Shown one piece after another: positions 16,025-24,245 of a DNA stretch of 25,486 nucleotides. The stretch is from the NCBI GenBank assembly GCA_964580995.1, contig CAZOMV010000087.1, positions 1 through 25,486 on the forward strand, given 5' to 3'. The translations under genes were made by a program, and so were the position numbers. Position 1 is the first letter of the stretch. Every line of letters begins with the position of its first letter. Below the pieces are notes generated by a model. It was not told the DNA's origin, did no database searches, and worked only from the letters and a program-made list of their open reading frames with translations. Source of the DNA: JAKJEP01 sp964580995 (lineage in GTDB: Bacteria > Planctomycetota > Phycisphaerae > Sedimentisphaerales > SM23-30).

Positions 16025-16932
16025 TTCCCGTTGTACCTAAAAACTGTGAAAGTAAGAAAATGAAAATTGCCTATTTTCCTGGTTGTTCTTCTGAATCGAC
16101 AGCTCGCGATATGCAGGCCTCCACGACGGCGGTCGCCGGATCGCTGGGGATCGAGCTGATCGAACCGGAAGGCTGGTCGTGCTGTGGCGCCACGGCCGCC
16201 CACCAGACGGATCCGGTGCTGGCGGCGGCGCTGCCGGCGGCGAATCTGCTGCTGGCCCAGCAGATGAAGATGGACCTGGTGGCCAGTTGTGCGGCCTGTT
16301 ACAACCGGCTGAAGATGGCGAATCATACGATTCGATCCGATCCGGCCCGGCGGAAACAAGTTGCCGACGCCATCGGGCGGGATTATGACGGGTCGGTGAA
16401 GGTGCGGCATTTTCTGGAAGTGCTTTATGAAGAGGTGGGTCTGGAGGCGATCAAAGCCGCCGTCCAACGGTCGCTGAACGGTTTGAAAGTGGCCTGTTAC
16501 TATGGTTGCCTGATGGTTCGCCCCCGGGACGTGATGCAGTTTGATGATCCGGAGAATCCCACTTCGCTGGACCGGCTGGTGGAGGCCATGGGCGGGGAAG
16601 CGGTGGACTGGCCCCACAAAGTGGAATGCTGCGGCGGCGGATTGGCGATGAGCCGTACCGATGTGGTCATCCAACTGACTGACGGGATTTTACAAATGGC
16701 ACGGAACGCGGGTGCCGACTGCATTACCGTCAGTTGTCCGATGTGCCAGGTCAATCTGGATTTGCGTCAGAAAGACATTAAAAAGAAGACGGGACGGGAT
16801 TACGGTATTCCGATTGTCTATATAACCCAGCTTTTGGGGCTTTGCCTGGGGCATACGCCGGCGGAGCTGGAGCTGAATAAACTGATAGTACCGCCCGCGA
16901 AGGTAATCGCGGCGATGACGCCAAAGGCATAG
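16021..16932 (+). CDS. hdrB: Heterodisulfide-reductase-like subunit B (HdrB, two CCG domains)
   Basis: HdrB binds two non-cubane [4Fe-4S] clusters through cysteine-rich CCG domains. Both domains are complete. The first has C22, C54-C55 and C90/C93 (CAACYNRLK). The second has C159/C163 (CYYGCLMVRP), C203-C204 (ECCGGGLAMS) and C239/C242 (CPMCQVNLD). The length of 303 aa is normal. The ATG at 16021 overlaps the hdrC stop and follows AAGGGGG. A second ATG at codon 14 also precedes the conserved part. With all ligands intact, the protein should be active. In methanogens it reduces CoM-S-S-CoB; here, with metF and metV in the operon, the acceptor is more likely the C1-reducing module or an unknown disulfide. 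Confidence 0.92.
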   Translation: MIPVVPKNCESKKMKIAYFPGCSSESTARDMQASTTAVAGSLGIELIEPEGWSCCGATAAHQTDPVLAAALPAANLLLAQQMKMDLVASCAACYNRLKMANHTIRSDPARRKQVADAIGRDYDGSVKVRHFLEVLYEEVGLEAIKAAVQRSLNGLKVACYYGCLMVRPRDVMQFDDPENPTSLDRLVEAMGGEAVDWPHKVECCGGGLAMSRTDVVIQLTDGILQMARNAGADCITVSCPMCQVNLDLRQKDIKKKTGRDYGIPIVYITQLLGLCLGHTPAELELNKLIVPPAKVIAAMTPKA

Positions 16933-16941
16933 ATTGATTCC

Positions 16942-19900
16942 ATGATACAAATGCAAACAAACGAGAAGAAACCATTCATTATGAACAGTCCCGGTGATAA
17001 AATGACAGGTGCGGTGCTGGTTCAGGGCGGCGGGATTGCCGGCGTGCAGGCCTCGCTGGATCTGGCCAACTCCGGTTTTAAGGTGTACCTCATTGAGCGT
17101 TCAGCCGCCATTGGCGGCATGATGGCGCATCTGGATAAGACGTTTCCCACCGGGGATTGTGCCACGTGTATCGTTTCGCCGAAACTGGTTGAGTGTGCCC
17201 GTAATCTGAATATCGAGATTCTGACGCTGTCGGAACTGGTGGATTTGCAGGGCGAACCGGGGCGATTCAAAGCCACCGTCAAGCGTCATCCCCGTTATGT
17301 CGATGAGAAAAAATGCACCGGTTGCAGTGAATGTACCATTGCCTGCCCCGTCAATATCGAGGATCGGTTTAACCGCGGGCTGGGCACGCGCAAGGGAATC
17401 GCCAAACATTATGCCCAGGCAGTTCCGAATATTTTCGGCATTCTCAAAAACGGCCACGCCCCCTGCAAAATGAAATGCCCGGCCAATATCAACGTGCAGG
17501 GATATATCCAGCTCATTAAGAAAAAAGAATACCGTAAGGCGGTGGAACTGATTCGCCGGCGCAATCCGCTCTCGGCGATCTGCGGCCGGATATGCACGCA
17601 CCCCTGTGAAGCGGCCTGCACGCGGGGCAATGTGGATTCCCCGGTGGCGATCCGGCTGCTGAAACGGTTCGCTTCTGACCAGGAGATGGCGATGCTGGAA
17701 GCGGGAGAGATTTCCTTGCCCGATGAAATAACTCCCGCTGCGGACGCGAAAAAAGTGGCGATCATCGGCGCCGGGCCGGCCGGTCTTACGGCGGCCAACG
17801 ATCTGGCGGATCGGGGATTTGCCGTAACCGTATATGAAGTCCTGCCGGAACCCGGTGGGATGCTGCGGTATGGGATTCCGGAGTACCGGCTGCCCAGGAA
17901 GGTGTTGCGGCATGAAATCGAACTCATCCGGCGCAAGGGAGTGAAGTTTGTTCTGAATTGCCGTGTGGGACAGGATATCACCCTGGAAAAGATTCGCAAA
18001 AAAAATGATGCCGTCTATGTGAGTGCCGGTGTCCACATCAGCCGGAAGCTCGGTGTTCCGGACGAGGACCTGGCGGGCGTTTTTTATGGGATTGAATTTC
18101 TGCGCCAGGCCCGGCTGGAAGAAAAACCTCCGGTGGTGAAGGGCCGGGTACTGGTTATCGGCGGCGGGAATGTGGCGGTGGATGTGGCGCGGACGGCGCT
18201 GCGGCTGGGGGCCGAACAGGTCGAGATGATTTCGCTGGAGTCGCGCGGTGAAATGCCCGCCTATCCGGAAGAAATTGAAGCAACGCTGCAGGAAGGAATC
18301 ACCATTCGAAACGGGTGGGGACCCAAACGCATGGTGGGCGAGGGCAAAGTGTCCGGCATGGAACTGAAATGCTGTACTCGTGTATTTGATGAACAGGGCC
18401 GCTTTAGCCCGGTTTATGACGAAAACAATACCATGACCGTTAAAGCAGATCAGGTTTATATCGCCATCGGCCAGCGGGCGGACAGCCGGTTTGTCGAGCA
18501 TATGGGACTGGAAGTGGAAAGGGGCAGTTTTAAAGTCGATGCGGTAACTTTAGAAACGTCGGAGCAGGGAATTTTTGCCGGCGGAGATATTGTTTCAGGC
18601 CCGGCCTCGGTAATCGAAGCCGTGGCGGCGGGCAAGCGCGGGGCGGATTCCATCGAACGCTATCTGAATAAGAATGAGCTTCGAGCACCCCGTTTTGAGG
18701 ATGAATTAAAGCCGATCCCCGAAGACTTGCTGCCCGAAGCCAAAAAACAGGAGAAAAAAACTCGGGTTCTTCCCCAGGAACTGCCGGCCGACCGGCGCGT
18801 GAGGAACTTTGACGAAGTGGAAGGCGGCTGTTCCCAAGAGGAGGCCATAGCCGAGGCCGAACGATGCTTGAACTGCGCCTTATGCTCGGAATGCGGGGAA
18901 TGCGCCGCTACGTGTGAGCAGAACGCGATCGATTATTTCATGAAAGAGCAAAAAATCGAGCTGGAAGTCGGTTCGGTCATCCTAACGCCGGGATTTGAAG
19001 AATTTGCCGCCGAAACCAAGGGAGAATTCGGCTTCGGGCGGTATCCCAATGTGCTGACCAGCGTTCAGTTCGAGCGGATGCTCTCCGCCGCCGGCCCTTA
19101 CGAAGGGCATGTGGTCCGCCGCAGCGACGGCCGGGAAGCGAAACGGATTGCCTGGATTCAATGTGTAGGATCGCGTGATTCCAGTTGCGGAAATGACTAT
19201 TGTTCCTCGATCTGCTGCATGGCTTCCACGAAACAGGCCATGATCGCCCGGGAGCATCTGGAGGGGCTGGAATCGACCATATTTTACATGGACATTCGAG
19301 CGCACGGCAAAGACTTTGATCAATATTACGAACGGGCCAGAAGCTATCCGGATATCCATTACATCAAAAGTATTCCCTCGCGAATCGTTCAGGTTCCCGG
19401 CACCAATGACCTTCGCCTCCGGTATCTGGATGCGCAAGGCCGGCGTCAGGAAATGGATTTTGACCTGGTGATCCTGGCGGTGGGGATGACCCCCGCGGAA
19501 TCCGTTAAAGAATGTGCCAGGCGAATCGAGGTCGAGCTGAACGAATACGGTTTTTGCGCCACGGACCGGCTGGCTCCGCTGGAGACCTCCGTGCCGGGAG
19601 TGTATGTCGCCGGCGCTTTCCAGGAACCCAAGGACATTCCCGAAACCGTCACCCAGGCCAGCGGCGCCGCCTCGATGAGTATGGCGCTGCTTGCTTCCGC
19701 TCGAAATACCCTTATTACGAAAAAGAGATATCCGGAAGAACATGATAGTACCGATGAACAACCGCGAATCGGGGTATTTGTGTGCCATTGCGGCATGAAC
19801 ATCGGCTCGGTGGTGGATGTGGAATGGGTAGCCGAAGCGATTGCGAAAGAACCCGATGTGGTTCTGGCAACGCATACCATGTACACCTGTTCCGATACCA

Positions 19901-21504
19901 GCCTGTCCAATATCCGGGACCAGATTCAACAGCATCGCCTGAATCGAATTGTGGTTGCATCCTGCACGCCGCGTACCCATGAACCATTGTTCCGGGAAAC
20001 GCTGCGGGAAGCTGGCCTCAATCCGCATCTCTTTGAGATGGCGAATATCCGCGATCAATGTTCCTGGGTGCATTCCTCCGATCACCGGTCGGCGACGGAG
20101 AAGGCCGCCGACCTGGTGCGGATGGCGGTGGGCCGTGCCCGTCTGCTGAAATCGCTGGAAGGATCCACCGTACCGGTGATCCAGACGGGCATGGTTATCG
20201 GCGGCGGGTTGAGCGGGATGACCGCGGCGCTGGCTTTGGCGGATCAGGGATTTCACATCCATTTGGTGGAGCGTACCGAAAGGCTCGGCGGCAATCTGCA
20301 TGAGTTGTTCTATACGCTGGAGCATGAAAATATTTCCACTTTCATCCGGGATTTGATTCAGCGGGTGGAAAACCATCCCCAGATCGATCTATACCTGGAA
20401 ACGGAAGTAACGGCCATTGCCGGCCATATCGGTCATTTTAGCCCCACTCTTTTGCGAAAGGGGCAAAAGGCGGAAATATCCTGCGGGGCGGTGATTGTGG
20501 CCACGGGAGCGAACCGGGCGAAAACCAGCGATTTCCTGTATGGCCAATCGGACCAGATTCTCACCCAGCTTGATTTGGAAAAATTGCTCCATGACAATTC
20601 CTTTCCGGCCGGCGACCGAAGCATCGTCATGATCCAATGTGTCGGTTCACGCAATGAGCAGCACGCCTATTGCAGCCGTCTCTGCTGCTCGATGGCGATT
20701 AAAAACGCCTTGAAAATTAAAAAACAAAATCCCAGGACCAATATCTACATCCTGTATCGTGATGTCCGCACGTATGGCTTTCGGGAGATTTATTACAAAC
20801 AGGCGCGGGAAGCAGGGATTGTCTTTATTCGCTATAACGAAGAGCATCCGCCGGTGGTCACACAAAATAAGGGTATGCTCATATCTCTGGACAGTCCGGA
20901 CTTTCCCGAGACACTGGAGATGGAAGCGGACCATGTCATTCTCAGCACCGGAATGGAGCCGCCCCAGGGCAATGATGTGCTTTCCAACCTGCTCAAGGTT
21001 CCGCTCAATGCCGATGGATTTTATGTCGAAGCCCACCTGAAACTGCGCCCGGTTGACTTTGCGACGGAGGGAATATTTCTGTGCGGGCTGGCGCATTCCC
21101 CCAAATTTATCGATGAAAACATGGCCCAGGCCCAGGCCGCCGCGGCCCGGGCCGCCACCGTGCTTTCCAAAACCCATTTGGATGTCAGCGCCCAGATTTC
21201 CCAGGTCAATCAGAAAAAATGTATTTCCTGCATGACCTGCGTGAAAGCCTGTCCCTATACAGCGCCCTATGTCAACAAAGACCACAAAGCCCAGATCGAA
21301 GCGGCCAAATGCATGGGATGCGGGATCTGCGTCTCCGAATGCCCGGCCCGGGCCATTCAGTTAAATCACTTCATGACCGACCAGTTTACCGTCATGATCA
21401 AACAGTTATTTGAAACAAACGGAGAATTCACCGGGAACCAAAACTCCCCGGACCGCCGAAAACCGAACGAACCGTGTGTCTGCACCAGCGGAAAGAGTGT
21501 ATAA
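16942..21504 (+). CDS. hdrA: Giant HdrA: HdrA interrupted by a GltD/NfnB-like module and fused to a second HdrA
   Basis: This 1520-aa flavin/Fe-S protein is the likely electron-splitting core. Order of parts: (a) HdrA FAD motif GGGIAGVQAS from residue 29, GDCATC (C73, C76) and a [4Fe-4S] motif C125, C128, C131, C135; (b) a GltD/NfnB-like insert, about 155-580, with two cysteine groups (C175/C179 and C214, C218, C222, C226), FAD motif IIGAGPAGLTAANDLADRGF (274-293), NAD(P) motif VIGGGNVAVDVARTAL and the end motif FAGGDIVSGPASVIEA; (c) a cysteine-rich link C642-C658 and the rest of the first HdrA with CVGSRD and YCSSICC (741-759); (d) a second HdrA from about 943 with CHCG, SCTPRTHEPLF, FAD motif GGGLSGMTAA (1087-1096), CVGSRN and YCSRLCC; (e) two C-terminal [4Fe-4S] motifs (C1427-C1437 and C1457-C1467). 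Three FAD sites are therefore predicted. The start is uncertain: ATG 16942 has a poor ribosome-binding site, and ATG 16981 is an alternative. Confidence 0.92.
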   Translation: MIQMQTNEKKPFIMNSPGDKMTGAVLVQGGGIAGVQASLDLANSGFKVYLIERSAAIGGMMAHLDKTFPTGDCATCIVSPKLVECARNLNIEILTLSELVDLQGEPGRFKATVKRHPRYVDEKKCTGCSECTIACPVNIEDRFNRGLGTRKGIAKHYAQAVPNIFGILKNGHAPCKMKCPANINVQGYIQLIKKKEYRKAVELIRRRNPLSAICGRICTHPCEAACTRGNVDSPVAIRLLKRFASDQEMAMLEAGEISLPDEITPAADAKKVAIIGAGPAGLTAANDLADRGFAVTVYEVLPEPGGMLRYGIPEYRLPRKVLRHEIELIRRKGVKFVLNCRVGQDITLEKIRKKNDAVYVSAGVHISRKLGVPDEDLAGVFYGIEFLRQARLEEKPPVVKGRVLVIGGGNVAVDVARTALRLGAEQVEMISLESRGEMPAYPEEIEATLQEGITIRNGWGPKRMVGEGKVSGMELKCCTRVFDEQGRFSPVYDENNTMTVKADQVYIAIGQRADSRFVEHMGLEVERGSFKVDAVTLETSEQGIFAGGDIVSGPASVIEAVAAGKRGADSIERYLNKNELRAPRFEDELKPIPEDLLPEAKKQEKKTRVLPQELPADRRVRNFDEVEGGCSQEEAIAEAERCLNCALCSECGECAATCEQNAIDYFMKEQKIELEVGSVILTPGFEEFAAETKGEFGFGRYPNVLTSVQFERMLSAAGPYEGHVVRRSDGREAKRIAWIQCVGSRDSSCGNDYCSSICCMASTKQAMIAREHLEGLESTIFYMDIRAHGKDFDQYYERARSYPDIHYIKSIPSRIVQVPGTNDLRLRYLDAQGRRQEMDFDLVILAVGMTPAESVKECARRIEVELNEYGFCATDRLAPLETSVPGVYVAGAFQEPKDIPETVTQASGAASMSMALLASARNTLITKKRYPEEHDSTDEQPRIGVFVCHCGMNIGSVVDVEWVAEAIAKEPDVVLATHTMYTCSDTSLSNIRDQIQQHRLNRIVVASCTPRTHEPLFRETLREAGLNPHLFEMANIRDQCSWVHSSDHRSATEKAADLVRMAVGRARLLKSLEGSTVPVIQTGMVIGGGLSGMTAALALADQGFHIHLVERTERLGGNLHELFYTLEHENISTFIRDLIQRVENHPQIDLYLETEVTAIAGHIGHFSPTLLRKGQKAEISCGAVIVATGANRAKTSDFLYGQSDQILTQLDLEKLLHDNSFPAGDRSIVMIQCVGSRNEQHAYCSRLCCSMAIKNALKIKKQNPRTNIYILYRDVRTYGFREIYYKQAREAGIVFIRYNEEHPPVVTQNKGMLISLDSPDFPETLEMEADHVILSTGMEPPQGNDVLSNLLKVPLNADGFYVEAHLKLRPVDFATEGIFLCGLAHSPKFIDENMAQAQAAAARAATVLSKTHLDVSAQISQVNQKKCISCMTCVKACPYTAPYVNKDHKAQIEAAKCMGCGICVSECPARAIQLNHFMTDQFTVMIKQLFETNGEFTGNQNSPDRRKPNEPCVCTSGKSV

Positions 21505-21507
21505 ATT

Positions 21508-21957
21508 ATGATTGCAAAATCGTTTGAACCGAAAATCCTGGCTTTCTGTTGCCATTATTGCGCGTACGCCTCAGCCGATTTAATGGGGTCCATGCGAATC
21601 CAGTATCCGCCGAACGTCCGTATCATTCGGTCTCCCTGCACCGGAAGGCTGGAAGTGGAATATTATCTAAAGGCCCTGGAAAACGGGGCGGACGGGGTAT
21701 TGGTGGCCGGCTGCCTGGAAGGAGGATGCCATTATATTGATGGCAATTTATATGCCAGACGGCGGGTGAATCATATCCGGAAAATGCTGGAGGAAATCGG
21801 AGTGGAGAAGGAACGGCTGCGGATGGTCAACGTGTCCGCTTCGATGGCGCGTCCTCTGGCGGAGCATATTATCGATATGGTCGAAACGGTTCGCCGGCTC
21901 GGCCCCAGTCCCTTACGAAACAAAATAACATTCAATCAATCGGAGACGGCTCAATGA
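21508..21957 (+). CDS. mvhD: MvhD-like hydrogenase iron-sulfur subunit (canonical copy)
   Basis: This 149-aa protein is the [2Fe-2S] electron-transfer partner that docks on HdrA. The family cysteines are present: FCCHYCAYASAD (C14, C15, C18), PCTGR (C44) and GCLEGGCHYIDGN (C69, C74). It begins 3 nt after the hdrA stop, with GGAAAGAG upstream, and its end overlaps metV as ATGA, so it is cotranslated with both. No hydrogenase large or small subunit is encoded nearby. As in other MvhD-Hdr systems without hydrogenase, electrons should come from a flavoprotein, here probably the GltD-like module inside HdrA. Compare the divergent copy at 8408. Confidence 0.92.
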   Translation: MIAKSFEPKILAFCCHYCAYASADLMGSMRIQYPPNVRIIRSPCTGRLEVEYYLKALENGADGVLVAGCLEGGCHYIDGNLYARRRVNHIRKMLEEIGVEKERLRMVNVSASMARPLAEHIIDMVETVRRLGPSPLRNKITFNQSETAQ

Positions 21958-22622
21958 TCGTTGCAGAAAGAAAACTTATTCCGGAACTTCTGGATATCAT
22001 TCAAGACCACCAGCGGCTTTTGGTCCTGGGGTGTGGTACGTGCGTTACCGTATGCCTGGCGGGGGGCGAGCGCGAAGTCAGTATTATCGCGTCGGCGCTG
22101 CGGATGGCCGCCCGGTTGCATCAGCACGCGCTGGCGGTGGAAGAGCTTACCATCGAACGGCAGTGCGATAATGTTTTTATTGAGCAGGCGGCCGAAGCCA
22201 TCGAACGAAATGACGCGGTCCTTTCCCTGGGCTGCGGGGCCGGCGTCCAGGCAATTGCCGAACGCTACCCGCAAAAACCGGTATATGCCGGCCTGAATAC
22301 GAAGTTCCTGGGGATCCTGGAAGAACGGGGAATCTGGACCGAAAAATGCGCCGGCTGCGGCGATTGCGTTCTCCATCATTTTGGCGGTATTTGCCCGGTG
22401 ACCCGCTGCAGCAAACATTTACTGAACGGCCCTTGCGGCGGTTCAAGGGAGGAACGCTGTGAAGTACGGCCGGATAGGGAATGCGCCTGGCAATTGATTT
22501 ACCAGCGGTTAAAAAACATCGGCCAACTGGATCGGCTGAAAAAAATCACGCCCCCCAAGAACTGGAAATCCAGTTTGCATGGCGGGTATCGCACTATCAT
22601 TCGCGAAGACCATAGAATTTAA
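21954..22622 (+). CDS. metV: MetV, iron-sulfur partner of methylenetetrahydrofolate reductase
   Basis: MetV is the small cysteine-rich subunit that forms a complex with short-type MetF and feeds it electrons. The 222-aa product shows an N-terminal CGTCVTVC (C27, C30, C34), then the hallmark C-terminal region with CAGCGDC (C132, C135, C138), GGICPVTRC (C147, C152), LLNGPCGGS (C161) and two further cysteines (C169, C177). The start ATG overlaps the mvhD stop. It is the last gene of the operon, separated from metF by some 12 kb of genes. That is unusual, because metF and metV are generally neighbours. A terminator-like hairpin follows about 50 bp downstream. Confidence 0.93.
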   Translation: MIVAERKLIPELLDIIQDHQRLLVLGCGTCVTVCLAGGEREVSIIASALRMAARLHQHALAVEELTIERQCDNVFIEQAAEAIERNDAVLSLGCGAGVQAIAERYPQKPVYAGLNTKFLGILEERGIWTEKCAGCGDCVLHHFGGICPVTRCSKHLLNGPCGGSREERCEVRPDRECAWQLIYQRLKNIGQLDRLKKITPPKNWKSSLHGGYRTIIREDHRI

Positions 22623-22673
22623 TCGGTCCTGTTTTACCTAAAAATAGATCGTTTGCCGACAAAGAATTAAATT

Positions 22674-22706
22674 CCATTTACCTGTAATAAATGGTTCTTG
22701 TTTTAC
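22674..22706 (+). terminator. Terminator-like hairpin after metV
   Basis: A perfect 7-bp stem CCATTTA / TAAATGG (22674-22680 and 22688-22694) has a 7-nt loop and is followed by a T-rich run TTCTTGTTTT. The stem is AT-rich and therefore weak. Its position 50 bp after the last operon gene favours a termination role. Confidence 0.45.
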
Positions 22707-22720
22707 AAGGAAACTTTATA

Positions 22721-23155
22721 ATGGAAGAATATGGCAAATCAAAAGAAACGGAACTTTTAGCGGAAGTTGACAAATGTTATGAGAAATACCGTGAATCTCC
22801 CGGCTGGATCGAACATTGCATTAAACATATTGGAGTGAGTGATCCCGCCAAATCGATTATAGTGGAAACCATAAGCAGGCTTCCCAAAGAGGTGAAGGAA
22901 TTTGTATTCGCAAAATGCCTGTTCATTACGGTGACAGATGGGCTATGCCTTTTTGAACCTCATACTAACCAGGGTCAATGGATTATCGTATTATCTGGCA
23001 CCTTAAACAGGAAAGATCTTTTTGCAACCACCGCTCGGAACATAGCATATGCCTGGTTACAGCGTCGCACTCTGTCAAAAGAAAACCTCCACGAATGCAA
23101 GGATACGGAGGACCAAACAGGGGCATTGTTGACGTATTGGGGTATATCTCTTTAG
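22721..23155 (+). CDS. Small protein resembling a metallopeptidase-family member with a lost HExxH motif
   Basis: The ATG at 22721 (144 aa) follows AAGGAAA at about 8 nt and is preferred to the in-frame ATG at 22691, which sits in the hairpin. I do not recognise a named family with certainty. The layout WIIVLSGTL, then ATTARNIAYAWLQRR, then EDQTGALLTYWGI resembles small bacterial proteins of the form IxLS...HExAHAWLxH...ExxADxLxxxWGF. Here the zinc-binding His-Glu-x-x-His is replaced by Arg-Asn-Ile-Ala-Tyr, so no catalysis is expected. There is no signal peptide or membrane helix. It lies between the operon and mobile elements and is transcribed in the same direction. It could be an inactivated relic or a non-enzymatic binding protein. 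Confidence 0.55.
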   Translation: MEEYGKSKETELLAEVDKCYEKYRESPGWIEHCIKHIGVSDPAKSIIVETISRLPKEVKEFVFAKCLFITVTDGLCLFEPHTNQGQWIIVLSGTLNRKDLFATTARNIAYAWLQRRTLSKENLHECKDTEDQTGALLTYWGISL

Positions 23156-23453
23156 CAGCAAGAATGAAATTCAAAGGATTTGGAATCAGGAAACGATTCC
23201 GGTTCCAAAAATCCGCCGCCGCTGCATGAGCCGGCTGACCGGTCATCAGGCGATTTAACGGCAAAGACGGGGTCCGAAGCTGCCGAAACATCCGCCGGTG
23301 CTCTGTATTGGAGTACCGCCAAGGCAGTTATTTCGTTATCTCGTAGGGTGCAAAAACTTGAATTCTGTAAGCTCTTTGAAAACAGATAGTTAAAAATCAG
23401 TCGGACGAAAATCATTGCCGGTTTTCATCTCGTTTTGGTAGTATCTGCGAACT
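23156..23453 (+). other. Intergenic region with an open frame collinear with the preceding gene
   Basis: The frame of the preceding gene continues after TAG (23153-23155) and a second stop at about 23165. It then stays open to 23389 as a Ser/Pro/Ala-rich stretch (ESGNDSGSKNPPPLHEPADR). The low complexity and lack of a ribosome-binding site argue against a separate gene. It may be a lost C-terminal extension. The last 60 bp before 23454 should contain the left end of the following transposable element, but I see no clear terminal repeat. Confidence 0.4.
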
Positions 23454-24245
23454 ATGAAACAGAAATTTTGGCTCACCCTCATTACTTATCTGGCGTACGG
23501 CATTGACAAGGAGTTGTATAGGGCGATTGATTACCTCAAGACCCAAGTCGAGGTGCTCCTTGAAGAGCAGCAGAAACACAATCAACGGATTCTGCTAAAC
23601 GATAATCAGAGAATACGCATAGCAGCCAAAGCCAGGCAACTCAGCCGGAAAATGCTGGCGCAATGTACCGTTCTTTTTACGCCTGACACGGTCATGCGGT
23701 GGTATCATAAGCTTATCGCGGAGAAGTACGATGGATCCCAAAACCGCAAGAAAGTCGGCAGACCGGCGATCACACCTGAAATAGTCCGGCTCGTAATCAA
23801 GTTCAAAAAAGATAATCCACGTTGGGGCTATCAGAAGATCACGGATCAGATTGTTTACCTGGGTTATAAAATCAGTAAGTCTACCGTCAAAAACATTCTA
23901 ATCGAAAACGGTCTTGATCCCGAACCTGACTTAACGGTGTGGTCCACCTGGCATGAATTTATCGCCAGCCATTGGGACGTATTGGTCGCCTGTGATTTCT
24001 TTACCCTGGAACTACTCGTAGGCAGAAAGCTGATAAGATGCACCCTTTTCTTTGTTATGGAACTTTGCACCAGGAAAGTATTCTTTGCTCCTATCAAACT
24101 ACAGCCAGATGGCGAATATATGAAGCAGACAGCAAGGATTTTAACTGACTGGGAAGAGGGATTTCTACAAGGCAAGAGATACCTAATCCATGACCGGGAT
24201 CCGCTTTACACCAATGAGTTTTGTGCGATCATAAAAAGTGGGTAA
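23454..24245 (+). pseudogene. Integrase-core (DDE) transposase, 3'-truncated by an IS66-type element
   Basis: This 263-aa remnant is of an rve/integrase-core transposase. It shows an N-terminal helix-turn-helix part with TPDTVMRWYHKLI (76-88), a GRPAITPEIVRLVIKFKKDN link and RWGYQKITDQI (124-134), both typical of these enzymes. The first catalytic aspartate is Asp181 (VACDFFTLE), and the second lies in IHDRDPLYTNEF (Asp247/Asp249). The third catalytic residue, a Glu expected some 35 residues later, is missing. The frame ends as IKSG followed by TAA at 24243-24245. The stop lies within GTAA, the expected IS66-family terminus, so a later insertion supplied it. The rest of the gene is not seen in the window. 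Confidence 0.8.

Noticed and set aside
17101..18501. 466-aa minus-strand frame opposite hdrA
   Set aside because: It arises from codon bias on the opposite strand. The plus strand has unambiguous FAD, NAD(P) and Fe-S motifs over the same span.
18982..20376. 464-aa minus-strand frame opposite hdrA
   Set aside because: Same reason: His/Arg-rich antisense translation with no domain and no ribosome-binding site.
8408..22622. Hydrogenase or methanogenic CoB-CoM heterodisulfide system
   Set aside because: No hydrogenase subunits or methanogenesis genes are present. The metF and metV neighbours point to folate-linked C1 reduction.
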